Positions 1 to 7,321 of a DNA stretch of 31,327 nt are shown piece after piece. The number at the start of each line of letters is the position of its first letter. Positions within the stretch are counted from its first letter, which is position 1. The stretch is taken from positions 1 through 31,327 of the forward strand of contig JBGCDD010000161.1 in NCBI GenBank assembly GCA_045105075.1. The letters are read 5' to 3'. A program made the translations under genes and the position numbers. A model generated the notes under the pieces. The model saw only the letters and a program-made list of their open reading frames with translations. It had not been told where the DNA came from and ran no database searches. The stretch is from JBGCDD01 sp045105075 (GTDB lineage Bacteria; Pseudomonadota; Alphaproteobacteria; Rhodobacterales; Rhodobacteraceae).

Positions 1-78
1 GTCGCAGACGAAATCTGGCTGGGCCTTGCCAAACGCTTTGGCCTCATTTCGCCTCAGCGTGAACTTTTCTCTATCTGA
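1..78 (+). CDS. C-terminal end of an unidentified gene (partial)
   Basis: The first reading frame is open from the window edge to a TGA at 76-78 and gives 25 residues (VADEIWLGLAKRFG...). The composition, alternating hydrophobic and charged residues, looks like real protein. The gene continues to the left, so the family cannot be judged from this tail. No terminator hairpin is evident in the 117 bases after it, which precede the convergent ligase gene. Confidence 0.45.
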   Translation, partial: VADEIWLGLAKRFGLISPQRELFSI

Positions 79-195
79 AGGAGAAGTGGAAATCGGCAAC
101 GCGTGGTTTGCCGGAGTGTTTACCTGAGTTTCCACAATGAGATGTGTCAGTCTGAAAAACAATGCGAACTCCATTCAAGCAATGACGGCAACAGT

Positions 196-1581
196 TTACC
201 CCATGCGGCGTTTTCGCGCCGGCTGGGGGCGTACGCGCAGTTCGATGTCGTCGTAGATTTTGCCGACGATGTCTTTGCCGGTGGCTTTTTCGACGCCCTC
301 AAAACCTGGTGATGAATTGACCTCGAGCACTTTGGGGCCCTCGGATGAGCGCAGCAGGTCGACACCGGCCATGCCCAGCGAAAAGGCGCGGGCGGCGCGC
401 AGGGCGGTTTCGCGCTCGGTCTTGGTGATGCGGGTGATCGACGCGGTGCCACCCTGATGCAGGTTGGAGCGGAAATCGCCCTCGGCGCCGGTGCGTTTGA
501 TCGCCGCGACCACTTTTGAGCCGATCACCAGACAGCGGATGTCTTCGCCGGCGGCCTCTTTGACGAAATCCTGCACCAGAAAGTTGGCTTTGAGGCCGCG
601 AAAGGCCGAGATCACGGATTCGGCTGCTTTTTTGGTTTCTGCCAGCACCACGCCCTTGCCTTGGGTCGATTCCAGCAACTTCACGATCAGCGGCGCGGTG
701 CCGACCAGCCCGATCAGGTTGTTGGTGTCTTTGGGCGAGGCGGCAAAAGCGGTCATCGGCATGCCGATCTGTTTAGAGGCCAGCACCTGATGCGCGTGCA
801 GCTTGTCGCGGCTTGCGGTAATGCCGGCGCTGCCGTTGACGCAAAAGGTGCCGATCGTCTCAAACTGGCGGATCACAGCGGTGCCATAAGGGGTGATGGA
901 GGCGCCGATGCGCGGGATCACGGCGTCATAGCGGGGCAGGCGTTTGCCGTCATAATGCACTTCGGGCGACATCGCGTTGATCGCCATGTAACAGCGTGTT
1001 GTATCAATCACTTCAACGGTGTGGCCGCGCGCCTCGCCCACATCCACCAGACGGCGGGTGGAATAATTATCTTCGCGGCTCAGCACCGCGATGCGCAGCG
1101 CGCGTTTCGGGGCGGCGGTGCGCATTTTGGTCGAAGAATACACATCATAGCTGAGTTCGGGCTGCAAATGCCGCTCGGTCGGGGTGATTGAAATGTGATC
1201 TGTCAGCGCCTGACGGCCCAGCAACATGCGGCTGGTCATATTGGCGCGATTGGTCAGGGTGATCTCGATCGGCCAGCTTTGGCCCGCGACCTCCATCACG
1301 GTTTCAATCACGCAGCGCAGTTCAGCTTCGCCATTAGAGGACGTGACCTCGCGCCGGTCCAGCAGATCAGCAGAGCAAGCGATGGCCAGATCGTCGCGCC
1401 CGGGCACGGGGTGCACATGAAAGCGCACCTTGGGATTGTCGGTGGCGCCAAAGATTTCAATGTCAGAGGCATGCAACGCCGACGTGCGCGCGCCAGTGTC
1501 GACCTTGGTGTTGATCGCAGGCAGGCCGAGGGCGGGCAGGGCCACCCATTCTTCCCATCCAAAGGTAAGATCTGTTGTCAT
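196..1581 (-). CDS. rimK: RimK-type ATP-grasp ligase fused to an N-terminal RimB/retropepsin-like domain
   Basis: A 461-residue protein with two modules. Residues about 8-140 carry VDTGARTSALHA (D28-T-G-A) and a later MLLGR motif, which match the RimB / 'ATP-dependent zinc protease' family, now regarded as retropepsin-like. Residues about 165-455 form a RimK-type ATP-grasp ligase with a late EVNSSPGFEG metal/ATP-binding motif. RimK proteins add glutamate residues to the C terminus of ribosomal protein S6; the exact substrate here is not shown. I chose the ATG at 1581 because a GAGGACGAGG Shine-Dalgarno region lies just upstream and homology begins there. The longer open frame to 1941 runs into the divergent methyltransferase gene and has implausible Pro/Arg/Ser-rich sequence. 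The gene stands alone, with its promoter in the 80-base gap to the divergent methyltransferase gene. Confidence 0.88.
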   Translation of the reverse strand: MTTDLTFGWEEWVALPALGLPAINTKVDTGARTSALHASDIEIFGATDNPKVRFHVHPVPGRDDLAIACSADLLDRREVTSSNGEAELRCVIETVMEVAGQSWPIEITLTNRANMTSRMLLGRQALTDHISITPTERHLQPELSYDVYSSTKMRTAAPKRALRIAVLSREDNYSTRRLVDVGEARGHTVEVIDTTRCYMAINAMSPEVHYDGKRLPRYDAVIPRIGASITPYGTAVIRQFETIGTFCVNGSAGITASRDKLHAHQVLASKQIGMPMTAFAASPKDTNNLIGLVGTAPLIVKLLESTQGKGVVLAETKKAAESVISAFRGLKANFLVQDFVKEAAGEDIRCLVIGSKVVAAIKRTGAEGDFRSNLHQGGTASITRITKTERETALRAARAFSLGMAGVDLLRSSEGPKVLEVNSSPGFEGVEKATGKDIVGKIYDDIELRVRPQPARKRRMG

Positions 1582-1661
1582 GAGCGCGCCTCGTCCTCTA
1601 TGTGGTGAAAGCCCAGCATAGGCGGAAACAGCGTGAACACCACCACAGGGAGAGCGGGTTG

Positions 1662-2471
1662 ATGGATTGGAACGACATGGCGACCCAATGGGTGGCGCGC
1701 GAAGTCGAGATGGAAGCGATGTTATCCCCCGTGCTAGAGGCGATGATGGCACGCGCCACGGTTGCGCCGGGTCAGCGGGTTCTGGATGTGGGCTGCGGCA
1801 TGGGGGCCAGTCTTGCGCGGGTGCTCGATCTGATTGGGGCTGATGGAACGGCGACAGGTCTGGACATTTCAGAACGGATGCTGACGCGGGCTGGGCAACG
1901 TTTTGAAGGCGCGCCGGTCGAATTGATCGTGGCGGATGCACAAACCCACGCTTTGCCGAGCAGGCATTTTGATGCGGCGGTGTCGTTGTTTGGCACGATG
2001 TTTTTTGACGACAGCCAAGCGGCTTTTGCCAATTTGCACAGCGCGATGAAGCCCGGCGCGCAGCTTACCTTTGCCGCCTGGGGCACGCGCCAGGACAATC
2101 CATATTTCGGCATGGCCGGCAAGATTGCGATGACACGGCTGGGCTCGGTTCCCAAACCACCGCCCGACGCACCCGGCCCGATGCGTTTTGGCGTGCCGGG
2201 GCCTGTGCTTGAGATGCTGGGCCGTGCGGGCTGGCAAGGCGCATCGGTTGATACTGTGGCACTGGCGCTGACGCCGCAAGGCACGCCAGACACAGTGGCC
2301 GCCAACCAGATGGAAATTGGCGCGGCGCCGTCGGTGATGGCTGCCAAAGGCGGCACGCCCGAGGATGCAGTGGCGATCCAGGCAGAGTTGGCCGAGGCAT
2401 TGGCACAGTTTGACACCGAAGACGGCATGCGCGTGCCAGCGGTGATCCACGTTTTTCAGGCAACGGCTTGA
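1662..2471 (+). CDS. class I SAM-dependent methyltransferase
   Basis: A 269-residue protein with a Rossmann methyltransferase fold. SAM-binding motif I is VLDVGCGMGAS at residues 40-50 and the acidic loop is GLDIS at 66-70. The methyltransferase_11/25-type core ends near residue 150, and the C-terminal part resembles the UbiE/COQ5-like group of small-molecule methyltransferases. The substrate cannot be inferred. The ATG at 1662 has AGGGAGAG about 7 bases upstream. The open frame extends 20 codons further upstream, but that stretch is His/Arg-rich and lacks homology character. tgt follows 42 bases downstream on the same strand, so co-transcription is possible. The gene is divergent from the RimK-like gene. 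Confidence 0.85.
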   Translation: MDWNDMATQWVAREVEMEAMLSPVLEAMMARATVAPGQRVLDVGCGMGASLARVLDLIGADGTATGLDISERMLTRAGQRFEGAPVELIVADAQTHALPSRHFDAAVSLFGTMFFDDSQAAFANLHSAMKPGAQLTFAAWGTRQDNPYFGMAGKIAMTRLGSVPKPPPDAPGPMRFGVPGPVLEMLGRAGWQGASVDTVALALTPQGTPDTVAANQMEIGAAPSVMAAKGGTPEDAVAIQAELAEALAQFDTEDGMRVPAVIHVFQATA

Positions 2472-2513
2472 ACGGGCTTTGCCAAAGTCCGCAGATGGCG
2501 CTAGGCGGGCGGG

Positions 2514-3644
2514 ATGGAACAGAAATTTTCGTTTGAATTGGCGGCCACCGACGGGCGTGCGCGCACCGGGGCGATCAAAACGCCGCGCGGCGAGATCCGC
2601 ACACCGGCTTTTATGCCTGTGGGCACGGCGGCCACGGTCAAGGCGATGCTGCCCGAAAGCGTGGCGGCCACGGGCGCTGATATCCTTTTGGGCAACACCT
2701 ATCATCTGATGCTGCGCCCCACGGCCGAGCGGATTGCCGCCCTTGGGGGATTGCACAAATTCATGAACTGGGACCGCCCAATCCTGACCGATTCAGGCGG
2801 GTTTCAGGTGATGAGCCTGGCTGGTCTGCGCAAGCTCACCGAAGAGGGCGTGACGTTCAAAAGCCATATCGATGGCTCCAAACATGCGCTGACCCCGGAA
2901 CGCAGCATGGAGATCCAAAGCCTGTTGGGCAGTGACATCGTCATGTGTTTTGACGAATGCCCCGCGCTTCCCGCAGATCGAGACCGGATCGCCACCAGTA
3001 TGGAGCTGTCCATGCGCTGGGCGGCGCGGTCCAAGGCGGCGTTTGGCGATCGTCCGGGCCACGCGCTGTTTGGCATTCAGCAGGGAGGGTTGGAACAAGA
3101 CCTGCGCGGCGCCAGCGCGGACGCCCTGCGCGAGATCGGGTTTGACGGCTATGCGGTGGGCGGATTGGCTGTTGGCGAGGGTCAGGAGGCGATGTTTGAA
3201 GTGCTGGACTATGCGCCCGACATGCTGCCCACCGACAAGCCGCGCTATCTTATGGGGGTGGGCAAGCCCGATGACATCGTCGGTGCCGTCGCGCGCGGCA
3301 TCGATATGATGGATTGCGTGCTGCCGTCGCGGTCAGGGCGGACCGGGCAGGTTTTTACCCGGCGCGGCGTGCTCAATATCAAAAACGCGCGCCACGCCGA
3401 TGATCCGCGCCCGCTGGACGAGGACTGCACCTGTCCGGCCTGTCAGGGCTATAGCCGCGCCTATCTGCACCACGTTTTTCGCGCGGGCGAGATGATTTCG
3501 GGCATGCTGCTGACCTGGCACAATCTTCGCTACTATCAGGATCTAATGGCCGAGATGCGCACAGCGATTGCGGCCGGGGTCTTTGACTCCTGGCAAAACG
3601 ACTTTCATGCCAACCGCGAAATGGGCGATATCGACCCGCTTTAA
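2514..3644 (+). CDS. tgt: queuine/preQ1 tRNA-guanine transglycosylase
   Basis: A 376-residue protein of the usual length for bacterial Tgt. It exchanges guanine-34 for preQ1 in the wobble position of tRNAs with GUN anticodons, a step of queuosine synthesis. Visible signatures are DSGGFQ (D93), MCFDECP, the GGLAVGE loop, DCVLPSRSGRTG near residues 262-273 with the catalytic aspartate region, and the zinc site CTCPACQGYSRAYLHH near 303-318. The start has a modest Shine-Dalgarno (GGCGGGCGGG). The gene ends in TAA at 3642-3644, and this stop shares a TTAA tetramer with the stop of the convergent glycosyltransferase gene. No other queuosine genes are in the window. Confidence 0.97.
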   Translation: MEQKFSFELAATDGRARTGAIKTPRGEIRTPAFMPVGTAATVKAMLPESVAATGADILLGNTYHLMLRPTAERIAALGGLHKFMNWDRPILTDSGGFQVMSLAGLRKLTEEGVTFKSHIDGSKHALTPERSMEIQSLLGSDIVMCFDECPALPADRDRIATSMELSMRWAARSKAAFGDRPGHALFGIQQGGLEQDLRGASADALREIGFDGYAVGGLAVGEGQEAMFEVLDYAPDMLPTDKPRYLMGVGKPDDIVGAVARGIDMMDCVLPSRSGRTGQVFTRRGVLNIKNARHADDPRPLDEDCTCPACQGYSRAYLHHVFRAGEMISGMLLTWHNLRYYQDLMAEMRTAIAAGVFDSWQNDFHANREMGDIDPL

Positions 3645-5812
3645 CGCCGTGTGACACGCGCCAGCAGTTGCGCCACCCACGGGCGCAAACGGATGGTGAC
3701 GCTGGGCCCTTTGGGCGTGCGTGTCGGGACCGGAGGCAGCGGTGCGGACTTGCCCGGACGCTCCATCGTGGTGGCCAGATCAGTCAGGGTTTGCAACGCC
3801 TCGGCCGCGATCTCCGCTGGCGGTGTCCAGATTTCGGCGCTCAGCTGGCTCTGCGCGAGGGTCAAATCAGGCGCATAACCGCGCTGGGCGGCAAAGGCAC
3901 CCGAGCGTTGCTGCCAGTCGCGCAGCAGCGTGGCGCGGTGATCCGGCGACAGCAGACTTGTGTCAGGGGTTTGCGATTTGGGCAGCGCAAAATAGGCCCG
4001 CATCAAAGCCGCGCGGCGCGGGGAGTCGGGCACCAGCGCATGCAGCGCCCGGATCAGTTGAATGCTGGTGCGATCCGGGGTGGGATAGCGCGCGACATCA
4101 CAGACCGCCAGATCGGCAGGCAGGCCGGCAAGGCGCGCGAACTCGGGCCACAGGGCTGCGCCGCGCATGGCATCAAAATCGCCCAATCGCACCGGACCGG
4201 CGCCCTCAAACGGAGCCAAAAGCGCCGGGAGATCCAACAGACTTGCGCCGTGATCGACCAGAAACGCTTGGATCGGCTGGGCGCCCATCGGGGCATTGTC
4301 GGCCACCCACTCGCGGTAGAATTGCTCGACATAAGCGTCGGGGCGGCGCAGCAGCGCGACCACATCAACCTCGTCAAATCCAGACAGCCGTGCCATCAGG
4401 CGGGCGATCAACACGCCGCGATCCGGCGCCGTCGGAAAGGCCATGTTTTCGCAACTCAGCACCACAGTATCGGCGCGGCTGGTGCGAATTTCCTGACCAA
4501 GCTGCGCCCAAACCACCGGATCATCGCGCCTGAGCGCGCCGACCAGCCCCTGATGGCCCGGCAAAGCGCCCGCGCGCAGCGGCGCCTCTGGGGCGGACAG
4601 TCCGGTTTGGGGCACCAACACACCGCGTTTCAGCAATGCCGCGCGATGGGCCTGCAGGTGGTGTTGGATATACGTCGTGCCGGTTTTATGCAGTCCAATA
4701 TGCAAGACCAACCGGCGCGCGGCGCGTTTCGGGGCCGCTGGTTTTGCCGTCGACAGCGCGCAGGCCTCGCGCTGGGAGAGGGCCGCGCCAAAATCACCCT
4801 CACGCAGAGCGCGGTGCATTTCAAAGAACGCCGCGCGCGTGATCCGCCCCTTGCGCGTGCGCATGCCCACCCGGCTGATCGGCCTCAGCACCGGATCATC
4901 GAAAATCGGTTGGCCAAAACTGTCAGCGCCCAACAGCGCGGGGATGCGACGCGCCAGATCGCGATATGTTGGATCATCGTTGGTGTGGATTGCGTCGATC
5001 ACATCCAGATCCCAGATCAGGCGCGACACAGTGTTGAACAGCTCGCGTTTGTAAAACCGTAGGGGCAGGCGCGCACTGTCGGTTTCGGCCTTGATGTGGG
5101 CCATGCACTTTTCCAGCAGCTGTATTTGCAGCACATGAGTATCTGGCGTTGTCGGCGACACCGAGATCGACCCCGTTCGCCCGCGCCAGATCCGGGTCGC
5201 GCGCCCCGTGAACGCCATTGAAGCCGCGCGCGTGACGGTTTGCAGCACGAACAGACGGTCCTCAAACCGGGTTTGTTCCGGGTCAAAATGCAGGTCATGC
5301 CGGTCTAGAAAATCGCGCCGATAAAGGCTGGACCAGGACGAGGTGATGAACTGGGCTTCCTCAAACTGGCGCAGGCCACGACCGGCGCGCGCCTGCATGA
5401 AGAACGCGTCGTCGCGGGGCAAAAGCTGGGGCTTGGGTTGGCCCTGACGGGTGAAATAGGTCGGCGCATGGGTGATGTCGGCGCCATTGGCCTCAGCGAC
5501 GCGCAAATGATTGCTCAGCCCGGTCAGCGTGTAGTAATCGTCACTGTCGAGAAATCCGATATACTGCCCCGTGGCAGCACCCAACCCGGTGTTTCGCGCC
5601 GCCGATAGGCCCAGGTTGCGCGGATGTTCGATCAGCTCGATCGGGTAGGGGCCAGCCAGAGCGTGGATCTGCGCGGCCTCAAACGCCTCGGGGTTGTCAT
5701 TGACCACAATGACCTGCAGATCGCCAATCCCCTGGCAAAACACCGAGGTCAGCGCCTGGCGCAAATAGGCCGTTTCGTCAAAAAAGGGCAGAATGAGCGT
5801 GAGGGTCGACAT
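3641..5812 (-). CDS. family 2 glycosyltransferase fused to a sulfotransferase-like domain
   Basis: A 723-residue protein. Residues 1-about 220 form a GT-A/GT2 domain: the nucleotide-binding start (LILPFFDE), VIVVNDN at 35-40, the NLGLSAARNTGL motif at 66-77 and a metal-binding DSDD at 89-92. A linker of about 130 residues follows. From residue 368 a second domain starts with HIGLHKTGTT (371-380), which resembles the 5'-phosphosulfate-binding loop of PAPS-dependent sulfotransferases, followed by VVLSCENM and VALLRRPDAYVEQFYREW. The combination suggests transfer of a sugar and possibly sulfation of a surface polysaccharide; the substrate is unknown. No other polysaccharide genes are nearby. The ATG at 5812 has only a weak ribosome site. 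The end overlaps tgt by four bases. Confidence 0.88.
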   Translation of the reverse strand: MSTLTLILPFFDETAYLRQALTSVFCQGIGDLQVIVVNDNPEAFEAAQIHALAGPYPIELIEHPRNLGLSAARNTGLGAATGQYIGFLDSDDYYTLTGLSNHLRVAEANGADITHAPTYFTRQGQPKPQLLPRDDAFFMQARAGRGLRQFEEAQFITSSWSSLYRRDFLDRHDLHFDPEQTRFEDRLFVLQTVTRAASMAFTGRATRIWRGRTGSISVSPTTPDTHVLQIQLLEKCMAHIKAETDSARLPLRFYKRELFNTVSRLIWDLDVIDAIHTNDDPTYRDLARRIPALLGADSFGQPIFDDPVLRPISRVGMRTRKGRITRAAFFEMHRALREGDFGAALSQREACALSTAKPAAPKRAARRLVLHIGLHKTGTTYIQHHLQAHRAALLKRGVLVPQTGLSAPEAPLRAGALPGHQGLVGALRRDDPVVWAQLGQEIRTSRADTVVLSCENMAFPTAPDRGVLIARLMARLSGFDEVDVVALLRRPDAYVEQFYREWVADNAPMGAQPIQAFLVDHGASLLDLPALLAPFEGAGPVRLGDFDAMRGAALWPEFARLAGLPADLAVCDVARYPTPDRTSIQLIRALHALVPDSPRRAALMRAYFALPKSQTPDTSLLSPDHRATLLRDWQQRSGAFAAQRGYAPDLTLAQSQLSAEIWTPPAEIAAEALQTLTDLATTMERPGKSAPLPPVPTRTPKGPSVTIRLRPWVAQLLARVTRR

Positions 5813-5833
5813 ATGGACAGCGCGGTGCCGGGA

Positions 5834-5929
5834 TCACATGCTGTTCGGCGGGTCTTCGTCATCCGAGTCGATGGCGACAACAACAGCACTTCCGGCCATC
5901 AACAATGCGATGATTGCAAAAATTTCCAT
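5834..5929 (-). CDS. possible 31-residue single-span membrane peptide
   Basis: An ATG at 5929 opens a 31-codon frame ending in TGA (5834-5836). The product starts MEIFAIIALLMAGSAVVVAI, a single hydrophobic span of about 19 residues, followed by an acidic tail (DSDDEDPP). An AAGGTG ribosome-site-like sequence lies 11 bases upstream. It is 21 bases ahead of the glycosyltransferase gene on the same strand, so the two could be co-transcribed. The hydrophobic/acidic partition is what a real small membrane protein shows, but at this length chance cannot be excluded. I do not recognise a family. Confidence 0.45.
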   Translation of the reverse strand: MEIFAIIALLMAGSAVVVAIDSDDEDPPNSM

Positions 5930-6373
5930 GCCGAACTCGTCACCTTAACTTCTTTACGCGCCTATAAATACGTCAGCTCAGCAACGCGAGCAAGGGCGCG
6001 ATTGGTAAACAGGTAAATTGTTGCTGAAAAGCGTCCTTGAATGGGCTCTTTGGACCGCGACCGTCGGATCACCCCCTTGCGTGCGATATCAACCACACGC
6101 GCGGCTTTGTGTCGAAACTCAGCCAAACTTGTCACGAATGCGCGACACGAGGGCGCACAAATTCAACAGGCTGATCCAAATTAAGGATTTAGAGAGGTAG
6201 ATGGCATTGCGACCTTGCCCTTGCTGGCCCCTTTGGTCATCTTAACGCCCAAAACACGTGAAACGGTTGAAATGACCCGGGGTGCGCCCCAGTTTATCAA
6301 TCATGATCGGAGATGGTCGAGCGTTGCCTGATATCAGGGACCAGTGCCGTCTTGCCAATAATAAGGACAGAGC
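5930..6373. other. intergenic region upstream of lon
   Basis: This stretch of 444 bases holds no convincing gene; the short open frames in it are Arg/Cys/Pro-rich with no homology character. The left end should carry the promoter of the minus-strand small peptide/glycosyltransferase. The right half carries the heat-shock-like promoter of lon. A GGGG-TGCG-CCCC hairpin (6279-6290) falls between and into the promoter elements. Confidence 0.6.
6267..6296 (+). promoter_or_regulatory. RpoH (heat-shock sigma)-like promoter of lon
   Basis: TTGAAA (6267-6272), a 14-base spacer and CCCCAGTTTA (6287-6296) closely match the sigma-32 pattern CTTGAAA-N13/14-CCCCATNTA. lon is a classical member of the sigma-32 regulon, so the position about 80 bases before its ATG makes sense. 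An alternative CTTG (6220-6223) with CTTAAC (6241-6246) is weaker. Confidence 0.5.
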
Positions 6374-7288
6374 ATGCAAGAGCCCCTTAATTCATCCTAC
6401 CCGGTTTTGCCGTTGCGCGATATTGTGGTGTTCCCGCATATGATCGTGCCGTTGTTTGTGGGCCGGGAAAAATCCGTTCGCGCCTTGGAAGAGGTGATGG
6501 CGGACGACAAACAGATTTTGCTGTCAAGCCAGGTCGATCCGTCCGAGGACGACCCCGCAAGCGAAGGTATCTTCAAGGCAGGTGTTCTGGCCAACGTGTT
6601 GCAATTGCTCAAGCTTCCCGACGGAACCGTCAAGGTTCTGGTGGAAGGTCAGGCCCGCGTGCGCATCACCGAATACCTCGAAAACGATAGCTTTTTTGAG
6701 GCCCGTGCCGAATATTTGACGGAAATGCCCGGCGATATGGCCACCACTGAGGCGCTGTTGCGCACGGTCGGGGATGAATTCGAACGCTACGCAAAAGTGC
6801 GCAAAAACATCCCCGAAGAGGCGCTGACTGCGGTTGGGGAATCCACCGAACCCGACAAACTTGCCGATCTCGTGGCGGGTCATCTGGGCATTGAAGTTGA
6901 ACAAAAACAGGACCTTCTGGAAACCCTCAGCGTGAGCGAGCGGTTGGAAAAGGTCTATGGGCTGATGCAGGGCGAGATGAGCGTGCTGCAGGTCGAGAAA
7001 AAGATCAAAACCCGCGTGAAATCCCAAATGGAGAAAACCCAGCGCGAATACTATTTGAATGAGCAAATGAAAGCCATTCAGAAAGAGCTGGGGGATGGCG
7101 AAGAAGGCGCCGGCGAAGTCGCTGAACTGGAAGCCAAAATTGCTGAAACCAAGCTGAGCAAGGAAGCGCGTGAAAAGGCCGATGCGGAGCTGAAAAAGCT
7201 GAAAAACATGTCGCCGATGAGCGCTGAGGCCACCGTGGTGCGCAATTATCTTGACTGGATGCTGTCGATCCCGTGGGGCGTGAAATAG
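6374..7288 (+). CDS. lon: N-terminal Lon fragment as translated (304 residues)
   Basis: If TAG is obeyed, translation from ATG 6374 (AAGGACAG ribosome site) gives residues 1-304: the complete LON substrate-binding domain and the following coiled coil, ending just before the AAA+ module. This piece has no ATPase or protease residues. Confidence 0.6.
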   Translation: MQEPLNSSYPVLPLRDIVVFPHMIVPLFVGREKSVRALEEVMADDKQILLSSQVDPSEDDPASEGIFKAGVLANVLQLLKLPDGTVKVLVEGQARVRITEYLENDSFFEARAEYLTEMPGDMATTEALLRTVGDEFERYAKVRKNIPEEALTAVGESTEPDKLADLVAGHLGIEVEQKQDLLETLSVSERLEKVYGLMQGEMSVLQVEKKIKTRVKSQMEKTQREYYLNEQMKAIQKELGDGEEGAGEVAELEAKIAETKLSKEAREKADAELKKLKNMSPMSAEATVVRNYLDWMLSIPWGVK

Positions 7289-7321
7289 AGCATCAAAAAG
7301 GATCTGAAACAGGCCCAAAAG

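Noticed and set aside
3668..5062. A 464-codon plus-strand frame opposite the glycosyltransferase gene
   Set aside because: Composition is Arg/Gln/Ala-rich shadow translation; the minus-strand product has clear GT2 and sulfotransferase-like motifs.
7286..7288. TAG recoded as pyrrolysine or read by a suppressor tRNA
   Set aside because: TAG is the normal terminator of xthA, the PIN gene and the 55-residue gene in this window, and the only tRNA here reads GUG.
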